A stretch of DNA of 64,000 nt from Murdochiella vaginalis (GTDB lineage: Bacteria > Bacillota > Clostridia > Tissierellales > Peptoniphilaceae), in the NCBI RefSeq assembly GCF_900119705.1, contig NZ_LT632322.1, forward strand, positions 1,364,001-1,428,000, written 5' to 3'. Numbering within the stretch: position 1 is the first letter of the stretch; each line of letters starts with the position of its first letter. Positions 25,445-33,051 of this stretch are shown one piece after another. The notes beneath the pieces were generated by a model. It saw only the letters and a list, made by a program, of their open reading frames with translations. It was not told the origin of the DNA and searched no databases. The position numbers and the translations under genes were made by a program.

Positions 25445-26580
25445 ACCACGAAAAGCGGAGCCGACCTGCGGCCGGCATCCTAAGGTGCCACCGAAAGTGG
25501 AGCCGATCTGCGGCCGGCAACTGAGAGGCAGCATTGTAGTACCAAACGGTGTCCATTTGGATTCACCCTTCGGCTAATGCTGATAAAACTGCGCCGTCCA
25601 GCGGCTTGAGCGGCGCTCCACTTTCCACGCGCCGCCAACGTTATTCCGGCGGCGCTCCTTCTGAGCCCTTCCGACCCTGGTGTTAATGCGAAATTCTCTC
25701 TTCGTCAGGGATGCAAGCCCTGATATGAACACGAAATTCACCCTCCGTCAGGGGCGCGTACCCTGATAACATCACATTTCGGACATCCGTCAGGGGCACC
25801 GCCCCTGTTAAACGCCCGACTTCGACCGTTCGTCAGGGTCCTTTGGTCCCTGACATTTCACGAAATTCACCACTCGTCAGGGACGCGTACCCTGACAACA
25901 TCACATTTCGGACATCCGTCAGGGGCACCGCCCCTGTTAAACGCCCGACTTCGACCGTTCGTCAGGGTCCTTTGGTCCCTGACATTTCACGAAATTCACC
26001 ACTCGTCAGGGACGCCGCCCCTGTTAAACGCCCGACTGCGACCAGTCATCAGGGGCCATCAGCCCCTGACATGGACACGATATTCACACTCTGTCAGGGA
26101 CGTGCACCCTGATAACATCGCATTTCGGACATCCGTCAGGGTCCACTGGCCCCTGACATGGACACGAAATTCACCCTCCGTCAGGGGCGCGTACCCTGAT
26201 AACATCACATTTCGGCCACTCGTCAGGGACGCGTACCCTGACAACATTTCATTTCAGCCGTTCGTCAGGGGTGCGCTACGAAATAGGCCGAACCATCCCC
26301 CATCAGCGAGCAAACCGAAGCAAGAAACGCGAACCATCTCTGCCCTTCCGGAAACTACACATGAGCTCCGAGTGCGAGACGACCCGAGACAAATACCGCC
26401 TCTGAAGGCAACTAGCTCTTGTACGCCAGCGCCATATTTCACTAAAATCAAGCGGGCGACGGAAAGCGGCGACGATGGAGCAACTCATATGGTAAACACA
26501 TATGGTCAAGCTGTGTAATTTTTAAGCGCCGCTAAAAGAATTTAGCGGCGCAAGATGTGAAGCCGGCCTACGGCCGGCTC
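25445..26580. repeat. Palindrome island 1 (A-B-C-B-A hairpin mosaic)
   Basis: Gene-free region between the feoA upstream region and the purine permease. Order: two A palindromes (GCCGACC...GGCCGGC, about 25460 and 25505), B palindromes (GCGCCGC...GCGGCGC, about 25590-25660), an array of 14 C hairpins (25700-26275), about 250 bp of unique sequence, one perfect B hairpin (26526-26551, 11-bp stem) and one perfect A hairpin (26562-26580). C units are TCAGGG...CCCTGA stems every ~43 bp; the linkers cycle through three types, giving a ~128-bp higher-order period. Inner loop bases differ between units but often stay self-complementary. Reading frames across it are periodic artefacts. Confidence 0.85.
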
Positions 26581-26737
26581 CATTTATTAATCGTGTATGA
26601 ATCGCGTTATTAATCGTGGCCCCAAAGCGACGTCCAGGGGCGTTTCAGCTGCAACTGCTCAGCGAGGAATAGGCGGTCATCTCACTTATGTGGCCTGGAT
26701 TCGCCGAAAGGTTAAAAGTCATGCCTTTCATCGCATG

Positions 26738-26820
26738 GGCGTCAAATGCAGGAACATTCGATCGCAGGGGCGTCAAATGCAGGAACATTCGATCCCGGGG
26801 TGTCAAATACAGGAACATTA
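26738..26820. repeat. Three-copy 30/31-bp tandem repeat
   Basis: The motif GTCAAATGCAGGAACATT occurs at 26741 and 26772, and as GTCAAATACAGGAACATT at 26802, spaced 31 and 30 bp. It abuts the 3' end of the purine permease gene. No function is evident. Confidence 0.85.
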
Positions 26821-28179
26821 GATGATGAAGTACTTCAGCACAAACAGGATGGAAAGCACATACATCAGCCAAGAAAGTTCTTTCGCCTTGCCGGTGAGAA
26901 CGTGCAGAATCGTATACGTGATAAAGCCGAAGGCAATGCCATCCGAAATGGAATATGCGAAGCCCATCATGGTAATGCAGGCAAAGCAGGGAATGGCTTT
27001 GGTCATGTCATTCCAGGCGATGTGGGAAACCTGCTGCATCATGAGGAAACCGACAATGATCAAGGCCGGTGCCGTCGCAAACGCAGGAATGGTCAAAAAC
27101 AGCGGCGTGAGGAAAAGAGCCACCAGGAAGAGTGCTCCTGTCACCACACTGGTTAAACCGGTGCGTCCACCTTCCGCAATGCCGGAAGAGGATTCCACGA
27201 AGGTCGTGATGGTCGACGTGCCGAGCATCGCACCGACGGTCGTGCCAATCGCATCGGCCAACAGGACGCCTTTGATTCCCGGCAATTTGCCGTCTTTGTC
27301 CAACATATTGGCCTTGGAAGCGCAACCGATTACCGTACCGAGCGTATCAAAGATATCCACAAAGAGGAAGGCGAAGCAGACAACAACAAAATTGAGGAAA
27401 TTATGCGAGATAAAGGAAAAGTCCAACTTCATCAGTGTCGGCGCAAGGGATTTCGGCATGGAAACCACAGCGGACGGAATGAGCGAATAGTAACCTGCAT
27501 CCGGAGCGGGTACATAAATGCCCAAAAGCTGCGCAATGATGCCAAGGCCCCACGTAGCCAACATGCCCCAGAGCATATAGCCTTTTACGCCTTTAATCAG
27601 CATCCAGCCCGTTAATAGGACGCCAACCAGACAAAGGATGATCGCCACGCCCTGAGAAGCGTTGGTCTCGGCTCCTTTGGTAAAGGAATACAAGCTCACC
27701 AGCGTCGGTCCCTCTACGATGAGGCCACAGTTTTGTACGCCGATAAAGGTAATGAAAAAGCCAATCCCAACAGCAACACCGATTTTCAGCTGTGCCGGGA
27801 TGGCGTTAAAAATCGCTTCACGAACATTGGTCAAAGACAAGAGGATAAAAATCACGCCCTCCGTAAAAACCGCAGTCAACGCGACTTGCCAAGAATAGCC
27901 CATCGCGCCACAAACGGAATAGGCGAAGTAGGCGTTCAGTCCCAAACCGGCGGAAAGCGCAAAAGGCTTATTGGAAAATGCCGCCATACAGAAGCACGCG
28001 ATCGCCGAAGCTACCGCCGTCGCCGTCAGAATCGCACCCGGATCCATGCCGGCCGCACTGAGAATGGTCGGGTTTAACGCCAGAATGTAAACCATGGTCA
28101 TAAAGGTCGTGATGCCGGCCAGCAACTCGGTATGAAGCGTAGTCCCATTCTCCTTCAACTTGAATAATTGCTCAATCAT
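26818..28179 (-). CDS. NCS2-family purine permease (AzgA/PbuG type)
   Basis: 453 residues from ATG 28179 (AAGAAGGAG upstream). About twelve membrane helices. The N-terminus ELLAGITTFMTMVYILALNP is the AzgA-type signature; LSAGLGLNAYFAYSVCG and VDIFDTLGTVIGCASKANML, then GTSTITTFVESSSGIAEGGRTGL, are the substrate-site regions of this family. Probable uptake of adenine, guanine or hypoxanthine by proton symport. It is a single-gene unit with its own promoter. I see no purine riboswitch in the leader. Confidence 0.93.
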   Translation of the reverse strand: MIEQLFKLKENGTTLHTELLAGITTFMTMVYILALNPTILSAAGMDPGAILTATAVASAIACFCMAAFSNKPFALSAGLGLNAYFAYSVCGAMGYSWQVALTAVFTEGVIFILLSLTNVREAIFNAIPAQLKIGVAVGIGFFITFIGVQNCGLIVEGPTLVSLYSFTKGAETNASQGVAIILCLVGVLLTGWMLIKGVKGYMLWGMLATWGLGIIAQLLGIYVPAPDAGYYSLIPSAVVSMPKSLAPTLMKLDFSFISHNFLNFVVVCFAFLFVDIFDTLGTVIGCASKANMLDKDGKLPGIKGVLLADAIGTTVGAMLGTSTITTFVESSSGIAEGGRTGLTSVVTGALFLVALFLTPLFLTIPAFATAPALIIVGFLMMQQVSHIAWNDMTKAIPCFACITMMGFAYSISDGIAFGFITYTILHVLTGKAKELSWLMYVLSILFVLKYFII

Positions 28180-28276
28180 ACTATTCTCCTTCTTCTTCCT
28201 ACCAACGGCAATAATGAGCACACAGCAGCCGGCAGAACCTCTCCAAAGCTCCGTCCGGATGATACCCCATCACAGC

Positions 28277-28330
28277 CGTCTTATATAAGACGATAGTGGT
28301 ATTCTATACGTAACTACAACAATTATTCAA
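28277..28330 (-). promoter_or_regulatory. Promoter and palindromic operator of the purine permease
   Basis: On the minus strand TTGAAT (28325-28330) and TATAGA (28303-28308) with a 16-bp spacer. A perfect 16-bp palindrome CGTCTTATATAAGACG (28277-28292) begins a few bases after the expected start point: either a repressor site or a 5' mRNA hairpin. The leader to the start codon is about 115 nt. Confidence 0.6.
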
Positions 28331-28395
28331 TGCCTTGCGTAAAATGGGCACGTTTTCCCTTTGCTTTGACCGTTTCGCAAGCAAAAAAACTTGAA

Positions 28396-28465
28396 TTGAC
28401 AAGTGGTGCCTCGTTTGTTATTGTTAGCTAACAAGAAGAACGCCATCTTGTTATCCTTAGCTAAC
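28396..28465 (+). promoter_or_regulatory. Iron-box promoter of DUF3793/flavodoxin
   Basis: TTGACA (28396-28401), a 17-bp spacer and TATTGT (28419-28424). Iron box 3, GTTAT-TGTTAG-CTAAC (28417-28432), covers the -10; iron box 4, GTTAT-CCTTAG-CTAAC (28450-28465), starts exactly 33 bp later, about three helical turns. Repressor binding would block RNA polymerase. Same motif as upstream of feoA. Confidence 0.7.
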
Positions 28466-28542
28466 ACGACGTGCGCTGCTTGTGAAATAAGAGTATCGAG
28501 CGCTTTTTCAAGCGCAATCGCGATGTAGAAAAGGAGCATCTG

Positions 28543-29187
28543 GTGAATCCTCTGTACCCTTTCCAGCAGGCGATTGTCCGTCATGGAGCCGAAACACTTG
28601 CCGGTCTTAAGCCGGCCTCCCTCCTTTGTTGGGAAACGGACAACGTCGCAATGGACGAGATTCTAGCCTATGGCCGACATGAATTTGCACGCTTTGACAT
28701 CCACTTTACCTTACTGGGAAAATGTGGAAGCGCGTATCGCATCCTAATCTACCGCTCCCGCCTCCTCACGGAATGGTTTTTGCGCCCAGATGTTAGCTAT
28801 GCCTTACATAGTCTGGGATACCGCTATGACACGACGAGCGACGGGCGAATCGGCGCGGAAAGGATGTTTTCCTCCTGTAGAACACGAGGTGCCGATCTGG
28901 TCACCCGACTTCTGGACCAATTGCAGGAACGCATACGTCTTTCTCCCTCCTTTCCCGATGAGATCGGCCTATTTTTAGGCTATCCCGTGGAAGACGTGTT
29001 GCGGTTTATGGAAGATCACGGGCAAAACGCCTATCCCCTGCGCGGCTCTTGGCGCGTATATCATCGGCCGAAACAAGCGGAAGCGACATTTAACGCTTTT
29101 CGTGCCTGCCGACAATGTTGGCTGAAGGCAATGCAGGAGGGATGTTCCCTGCCGCAGCTTATCGATCGCGTATCCGTGGCCGTGTAA
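28543..29187 (+). CDS. DUF3793-family protein
   Basis: 214 residues from GTG 28543 with AAAAGGAG upstream. Cytosolic, function unknown. The C-terminal part has EIGLFLGYPVEDVLRFME and SWRVYHRPKQAEATF, followed by a Cys (CRQC), the conserved pattern of DUF3793 proteins as I recall them. It is expressed from a promoter covered by an iron-type operator and followed by flavodoxin, so it is probably part of the iron-limitation response. No catalytic motif is visible. Confidence 0.82.
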   Translation: MNPLYPFQQAIVRHGAETLAGLKPASLLCWETDNVAMDEILAYGRHEFARFDIHFTLLGKCGSAYRILIYRSRLLTEWFLRPDVSYALHSLGYRYDTTSDGRIGAERMFSSCRTRGADLVTRLLDQLQERIRLSPSFPDEIGLFLGYPVEDVLRFMEDHGQNAYPLRGSWRVYHRPKQAEATFNAFRACRQCWLKAMQEGCSLPQLIDRVSVAV

Positions 29188-29273
29188 GTCTTTTCGCCAA
29201 ACCAATCATGTGATTTTCATCAAGTCATTCGCAAAGGCGAATGCAGCAAAATAAATAAAAAAAGGAGAAAATA

Positions 29274-29699
29274 ATGCAAGTTGGAATTATTTATTGGAGC
29301 GGAACCGGCAATACGGAAGCCATGGCACACGTTCTGGAAGAAGCGCTGAAAAAGGAAAACGTCGACGTAGAGGTGAAAAATGTGAGCGAAGTCTCCGTTG
29401 CCGATGCCCTCGGCTATGATCGTCTGGCGCTCGGATGCCCGGCTATGGGCGATGAGCAGCTGGAAGAGGTCGAGTTTGAGCCCTTCTATGAGGATCTCAA
29501 AGCCGAAATCGGCAAAAAACCGGTCGTCCTCTTCGGATCCTATTCTTGGAACGACGGACAATGGATGGAAGACTGGACCGATGATGCTCGTTCTGCCGGC
29601 CTCTGCCTTATGGATGACGGTGTGGCCTGTTATGAAGGCCCGGATGACGAGGAGAAAAAAGCGGCGCTGGAAGATTTGGCGAAAGCGCTCTTGAAGTAA
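29274..29699 (+). CDS. Short-chain flavodoxin
   Basis: 141 residues, typical short-chain length. The FMN phosphate loop SGTGNTEAM is at 9-17; GCPAMGDEQLEE and FGSYSWNDGQWMEDW supply the isoalloxazine loops with a Trp. The protein is strongly acidic. It is a low-potential electron carrier that replaces ferredoxin when iron is scarce (known for flavodoxins), which fits the iron boxes upstream. It follows the DUF3793 gene by 86 bp and ends at a strong terminator. Confidence 0.95.
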   Translation: MQVGIIYWSGTGNTEAMAHVLEEALKKENVDVEVKNVSEVSVADALGYDRLALGCPAMGDEQLEEVEFEPFYEDLKAEIGKKPVVLFGSYSWNDGQWMEDWTDDARSAGLCLMDDGVACYEGPDDEEKKAALEDLAKALLK

Positions 29700-29748
29700 C
29701 ACGTCGCTTCGGTCTGTTTTATAAAAACACGCAAATATTGCTTCGCAA

Positions 29749-29778
29749 AAAGGGAAGGCGAACACTCGCCTTCCCTTT
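29749..29778 (+). terminator. Bidirectional terminator between flavodoxin and the DJ-1-like gene
   Basis: AAAGGGAAGGCG-AACACT-CGCCTTCCCTTT, 12-bp perfect stem with A and T flanks, between convergent genes. Confidence 0.88.
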
Positions 29779-29836
29779 ATCTTTCTGCAAAAATAGGAAA
29801 CTTGCCGCTTTATGAAAGCAAACGTGGAACTCCTGC

Positions 29837-30421
29837 TTATGACGAAAAGCCGTAGAGTGCTTCCACTGCCTGCTGCTGAATGCCTTCCTTCACGCGCTTC
29901 GTCGTCTCTTCCCCGCAAAGGGCCGTAATCAAAGCAAACGAGAGATACACCGCCGCGGCAGCTCCGCGACCCGTAAAGATGTTTTCATCCTGCACCACAA
30001 TGGCATCGGCATCATAGGTTCCGACATTTTCCAGCTTATCCACCGTTCCCGGATACCCCGTCACGCGCTTATTCGCAATAACGCCGGCTTTTTCCAGCAC
30101 GATGGGCGCTGCACAGATCGCTGCCACCGCTTTTCCGGATCCGGCAAAATCGCGAACGATTTTTAACACACGTGCATCATCGCGCAAGTTGAGAGATCCC
30201 GGCATGCCGCCCGGAAGATAAACCCCGTCATAAACGGCAGGATCCACCGCATCTAATGTGGTGTCCGCCGAAACCACAATGCCATGCGCACCGGTAACCG
30301 AAAGATCTTCGGTGAGAGAGGCCATATCGACCTCCACGTCCGCGCGGCGTAAATAATCCACCGGTGTCAACGCCTCAATCTCTTCAAAGCCTTCCGCCAA
30401 TAACACTAAAATCTTCTTCAT
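29837..30421 (-). CDS. DJ-1/PfpI-family protein
   Basis: 194 residues from ATG 30421 (GGGGGAGG upstream; a frame from 30499 adds an implausible basic leader). Nucleophile-elbow Cys103 in AAICAAP, preceded by the conserved Glu in GFEEIEALTP and the YLPGGMPGS loop, typical of the DJ-1/ThiJ branch. Members act as glyoxalases, deglycases or redox chaperones; which of these applies here cannot be told. Monocistronic. Confidence 0.9.
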   Translation of the reverse strand: MKKILVLLAEGFEEIEALTPVDYLRRADVEVDMASLTEDLSVTGAHGIVVSADTTLDAVDPAVYDGVYLPGGMPGSLNLRDDARVLKIVRDFAGSGKAVAAICAAPIVLEKAGVIANKRVTGYPGTVDKLENVGTYDADAIVVQDENIFTGRGAAAAVYLSFALITALCGEETTKRVKEGIQQQAVEALYGFSS

Positions 30422-30651
30422 GCGTTTCCTCCCCCTTTTTCGTCGGGAACGGCACAGGTGACACGATCCTTTCCTGATGCCGCACCTTCTATACTGCACG
30501 CACCATGCCTATGCGCATCGTGCGACTCTTTCATTTCGTTTATACCCCTTCGAACGCTTTGCCTCCCACGGACGAAACCGTCTATCATCGTGTTGAATGC
30601 AATACGAAAAATTTCATTTATGGCAAATTCGACGCATGCCGAACCTTGCAT

Positions 30652-30680
30652 TTTACAATTCCGAGGGGGCGGTCTATACT
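30652..30680 (+). promoter_or_regulatory. Promoter of the D-amino acid aminotransferase run
   Basis: TTTACA (30652-30657), a 17-bp spacer and TATACT (30675-30680), 32 bp before the ATG, with GCAGGAG as the ribosome site. The rest of the ~290-bp gap is unremarkable. Confidence 0.65.
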
Positions 30681-30712
30681 GTAGCTAATGTGAAAAAAAG
30701 CAGGAGAGTCGA

Positions 30713-31558
30713 ATGAAAAATCTGGGATATTACAATGGACAGGTGGATTTGATTGAGAATATCTTTATTCCCATGAATGACCGCGTATGCTGGTTTGGAG
30801 ACGGTGTGTACGATGCCGGCCCTTGCCGCAAGCAGCGCATTTTTGCCCTAACGGAGCATGTGGATCGCTTTTATCGCAACGCCAAAGCGCTTCAGATCGA
30901 GATGCCCATGGAAAAGGAGGCTTTTACTTCCTTACTCTGTGATCTGGTCAAAAAGCTCGACGACGAGGATCTGTTTGTATACTACCAGGTAACCCGTGGA
31001 ACGGCGGAGCGCAACCACACCTATACCCCCGGAAAGGGAAATCTGTGGGTGATGATTAAACCCCAAAAAGTCAACGACGGCACAAAACCCGTATCCCTTA
31101 TCACCTGCGAAGATACACGTTTTTTTCACTGCAATATCAAGACTTTAAATCTGATTCCCTCTGTGATGGCTGCGCAAAAGGCGAAAGAGGCCGGCTGTCA
31201 GGAAGCCGTCTTTTATCGTCCGGGCGGACGCGTCACCGAATGTTCGCACAGCAACGTGCACATTCTACGAGATGGTGTCCTCTATACAGCGCCCACCGAT
31301 TGTCTGATTCTTCCGGGCATTGCGCGCCATCACCTTCTGTTGGCCTGTGATCGTCTGGGCATTCCCTACCGCGAAGAAGCTTTTTCACTGGACGAACTGG
31401 CGTCGGCGGATGAAATTCTGGTCACAAGCTCCAGTAACCTCTGCCTGCGTGCCGATCACTTTGACGGAAAAGCCGTCGGCGGAAAAGACTTTACGCATTA
31501 TGAGCAATTGCGCGAAGCTGTCATCAATGAGTTTTTAGAGGAAACCGAACGTCCCTGA
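30713..31558 (+). CDS. Class IV aminotransferase, probable D-amino acid aminotransferase
   Basis: 281 residues. PLP-dependent fold type IV enzyme; the catalytic lysine is Lys143 in CNIKTLNLIPSV, followed by QKAKEAGCQEAVF and GRVTECSHSNVHI, as in D-amino acid transaminases, and TSSSNLCLR near the end. It interconverts D-amino acids (D-Ala, D-Glu, D-Asp) and 2-oxo acids. It starts the plus-strand run and ends 20 bp before the GlpA-like gene. Confusion with branched-chain or ADC-lyase-type members is possible, but the motifs favour the D-specific group. Confidence 0.85.
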   Translation: MKNLGYYNGQVDLIENIFIPMNDRVCWFGDGVYDAGPCRKQRIFALTEHVDRFYRNAKALQIEMPMEKEAFTSLLCDLVKKLDDEDLFVYYQVTRGTAERNHTYTPGKGNLWVMIKPQKVNDGTKPVSLITCEDTRFFHCNIKTLNLIPSVMAAQKAKEAGCQEAVFYRPGGRVTECSHSNVHILRDGVLYTAPTDCLILPGIARHHLLLACDRLGIPYREEAFSLDELASADEILVTSSSNLCLRADHFDGKAVGGKDFTHYEQLREAVINEFLEETERP

Positions 31559-31578
31559 TGGGATGCGAAGGAGAAAAG

Positions 31579-33051
31579 ATGTTTGACGTACTCATTATCG
31601 GTGGCGGCATCGTCGGCTGTTCAATCGCAAGACAGCTGTCCCGGTATGCGATCCGTGTCGGATTGCTGGAAAAAAATACCGAGGTCGGACAGGAAACCAC
31701 GAAAGCCAATTCCGCCATCGTACATGGCGGATTTGATTGTGTGCCGGGAACGAAAAAGGCGGCGATGAATGTCCGCGGCAATCACCTGATGGCGAAGCTC
31801 AGTGAAGAACTGGGATTTACCTATCATCAAGTCGGTTCGTTGGTCCTGGCTTTTGACGACGAGGACATAGACCAGTTGCACGTTTTGTTGGAGCGCGGGA
31901 GAGCGAACGGCGTAGCTCCTCTTTCTTTGCTGGATCCGCCGGAAATTTTTGCGGTAGAGCCGCGCGTTTCCAAGCGCGTGAAAAAAGCGCTTTATTGCCC
32001 GACGTCCGGTGTCGTGGATCCCTTTAACTTTACCTATGGCATGATCGAAAATGCCATAGAAAACGGCCTTTCGCTTTTTACAGAAACCGAGGTAACCGGC
32101 ATGGAACGCCGCGACGATCATCTCGTGTTGCATACGGAACGCGGAGACATGGAAACGCGCTTTGTCGTAAATGCCGCCGGTCTCGGGTCTGCTCGTATCG
32201 CCGCCATGACCGGCGATACCGAAATCCGTTTGCGCCCCACCAAAGGTGTCTATCGCCTGTTGGATAAAACCAATAACGAGTGCATTCATACCGTTCTTTT
32301 TCAAACCCCAACGGCGAAAGGCAAAGGCGTGCTGGTCGCGCCGACCTATGACGGCAGCACACTGGTGGGCCCCACTGCGGACGCCGTTTATGATGAACAC
32401 GATACCAGCGTAAACGACGAGGATCTGCGTCATGTCGACGCCCTTGCCCGCAAATCAGTTTCGGATCTGGCCCTCGGACAAACCATTCGTGTCTTTACCG
32501 GGGTACGTGCCAAACCGGAAAGCGGCGATTTTCATCTTTACGCTTCGAAGCACATGCCGGGTGTCATCCATGCGGCAGGCATTGAATCGCCGGGATTGGT
32601 TTCGGCGCCTGCCATTGCGGAGGAAGTGGATCGTCTGTTGCATGAAAATGGACTTTCTGCTGCGGAAAAGCCCAATTTTCAGCCGCATCGTAAAGCGTTT
32701 GTGCGCATGGCGCATCTCAGCGCAGAGGAAAAAGCGGAACAAATCGCCAAAAATCCACTTTATGGCAACATCATCTGCCGATGTGAAACCGTCTCCGAAG
32801 GCGAAATTGTGGAGGCCATTCACCGGCCGGGCGGAGCACGCACGTTAGACGGCGTAAAGCGCCGTGTGCGCGCCGGCATGGGTCGTTGCCAGGGCGGTTT
32901 CTGTGCACCCCGTGTCATTGCCATCTTAGCGCGTGAGCTGGGTGTGGATCCGATCACCTTACAGAAGGAAAGCCGTGGATCGAATCTACTCGTCGGCCAT
33001 CTGAAAGATGGGCATGCCACAGAACAGGATGGTTCGCATGAAAAAGATTGA
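31579..33051 (+). CDS. GlpA-like FAD-dependent dehydrogenase with BFD-type Fe-S domain
   Basis: 490 residues from ATG 31579 (GAAGGAG upstream). FAD-binding DAO fold with LIIGGGIVGCSIARQLSRY at the N-terminus, NAAGLGSARIA, and RPTKGVYRL. The C-terminal domain (from about residue 400) has CRCETVSEGEIVEA and GMGRCQGGFCAP, the four-Cys BFD-like [2Fe-2S] site. This matches the anaerobic glycerol-3-phosphate dehydrogenase-like proteins of Firmicutes that occur with a NADH-type flavoprotein and a DUF1667 protein, as here. The substrate (glycerol-3-phosphate or a 2-hydroxy acid) is inferred only. Confidence 0.85.
   Translation: MFDVLIIGGGIVGCSIARQLSRYAIRVGLLEKNTEVGQETTKANSAIVHGGFDCVPGTKKAAMNVRGNHLMAKLSEELGFTYHQVGSLVLAFDDEDIDQLHVLLERGRANGVAPLSLLDPPEIFAVEPRVSKRVKKALYCPTSGVVDPFNFTYGMIENAIENGLSLFTETEVTGMERRDDHLVLHTERGDMETRFVVNAAGLGSARIAAMTGDTEIRLRPTKGVYRLLDKTNNECIHTVLFQTPTAKGKGVLVAPTYDGSTLVGPTADAVYDEHDTSVNDEDLRHVDALARKSVSDLALGQTIRVFTGVRAKPESGDFHLYASKHMPGVIHAAGIESPGLVSAPAIAEEVDRLLHENGLSAAEKPNFQPHRKAFVRMAHLSAEEKAEQIAKNPLYGNIICRCETVSEGEIVEAIHRPGGARTLDGVKRRVRAGMGRCQGGFCAPRVIAILARELGVDPITLQKESRGSNLLVGHLKDGHATEQDGSHEKD

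Noticed and set aside
25700-26275. CRISPR array
   Set aside because: Spacers are themselves repeated in a three-class cycle, units are hairpins of variable inner sequence, and no cas gene is present.
25843-26518. Small reading frames across island 1 (both strands)
   Set aside because: They follow the repeat period, have no ribosome site, and encode repetitive low-complexity peptides.
26276-26520. Degraded gene between the C array and the right-hand palindromes of island 1
   Set aside because: No frame shows a recognisable protein, and no transposase remnant is visible.
28180-28302. Purine riboswitch before the purine permease
   Set aside because: The conserved core bases and the UCUACC-type segment are absent; only a palindrome and short stems are seen.
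30422-30651. Small reading frames upstream of the aminotransferase
   Set aside because: No ribosome site, and composition like non-coding DNA; only the promoter is supported.
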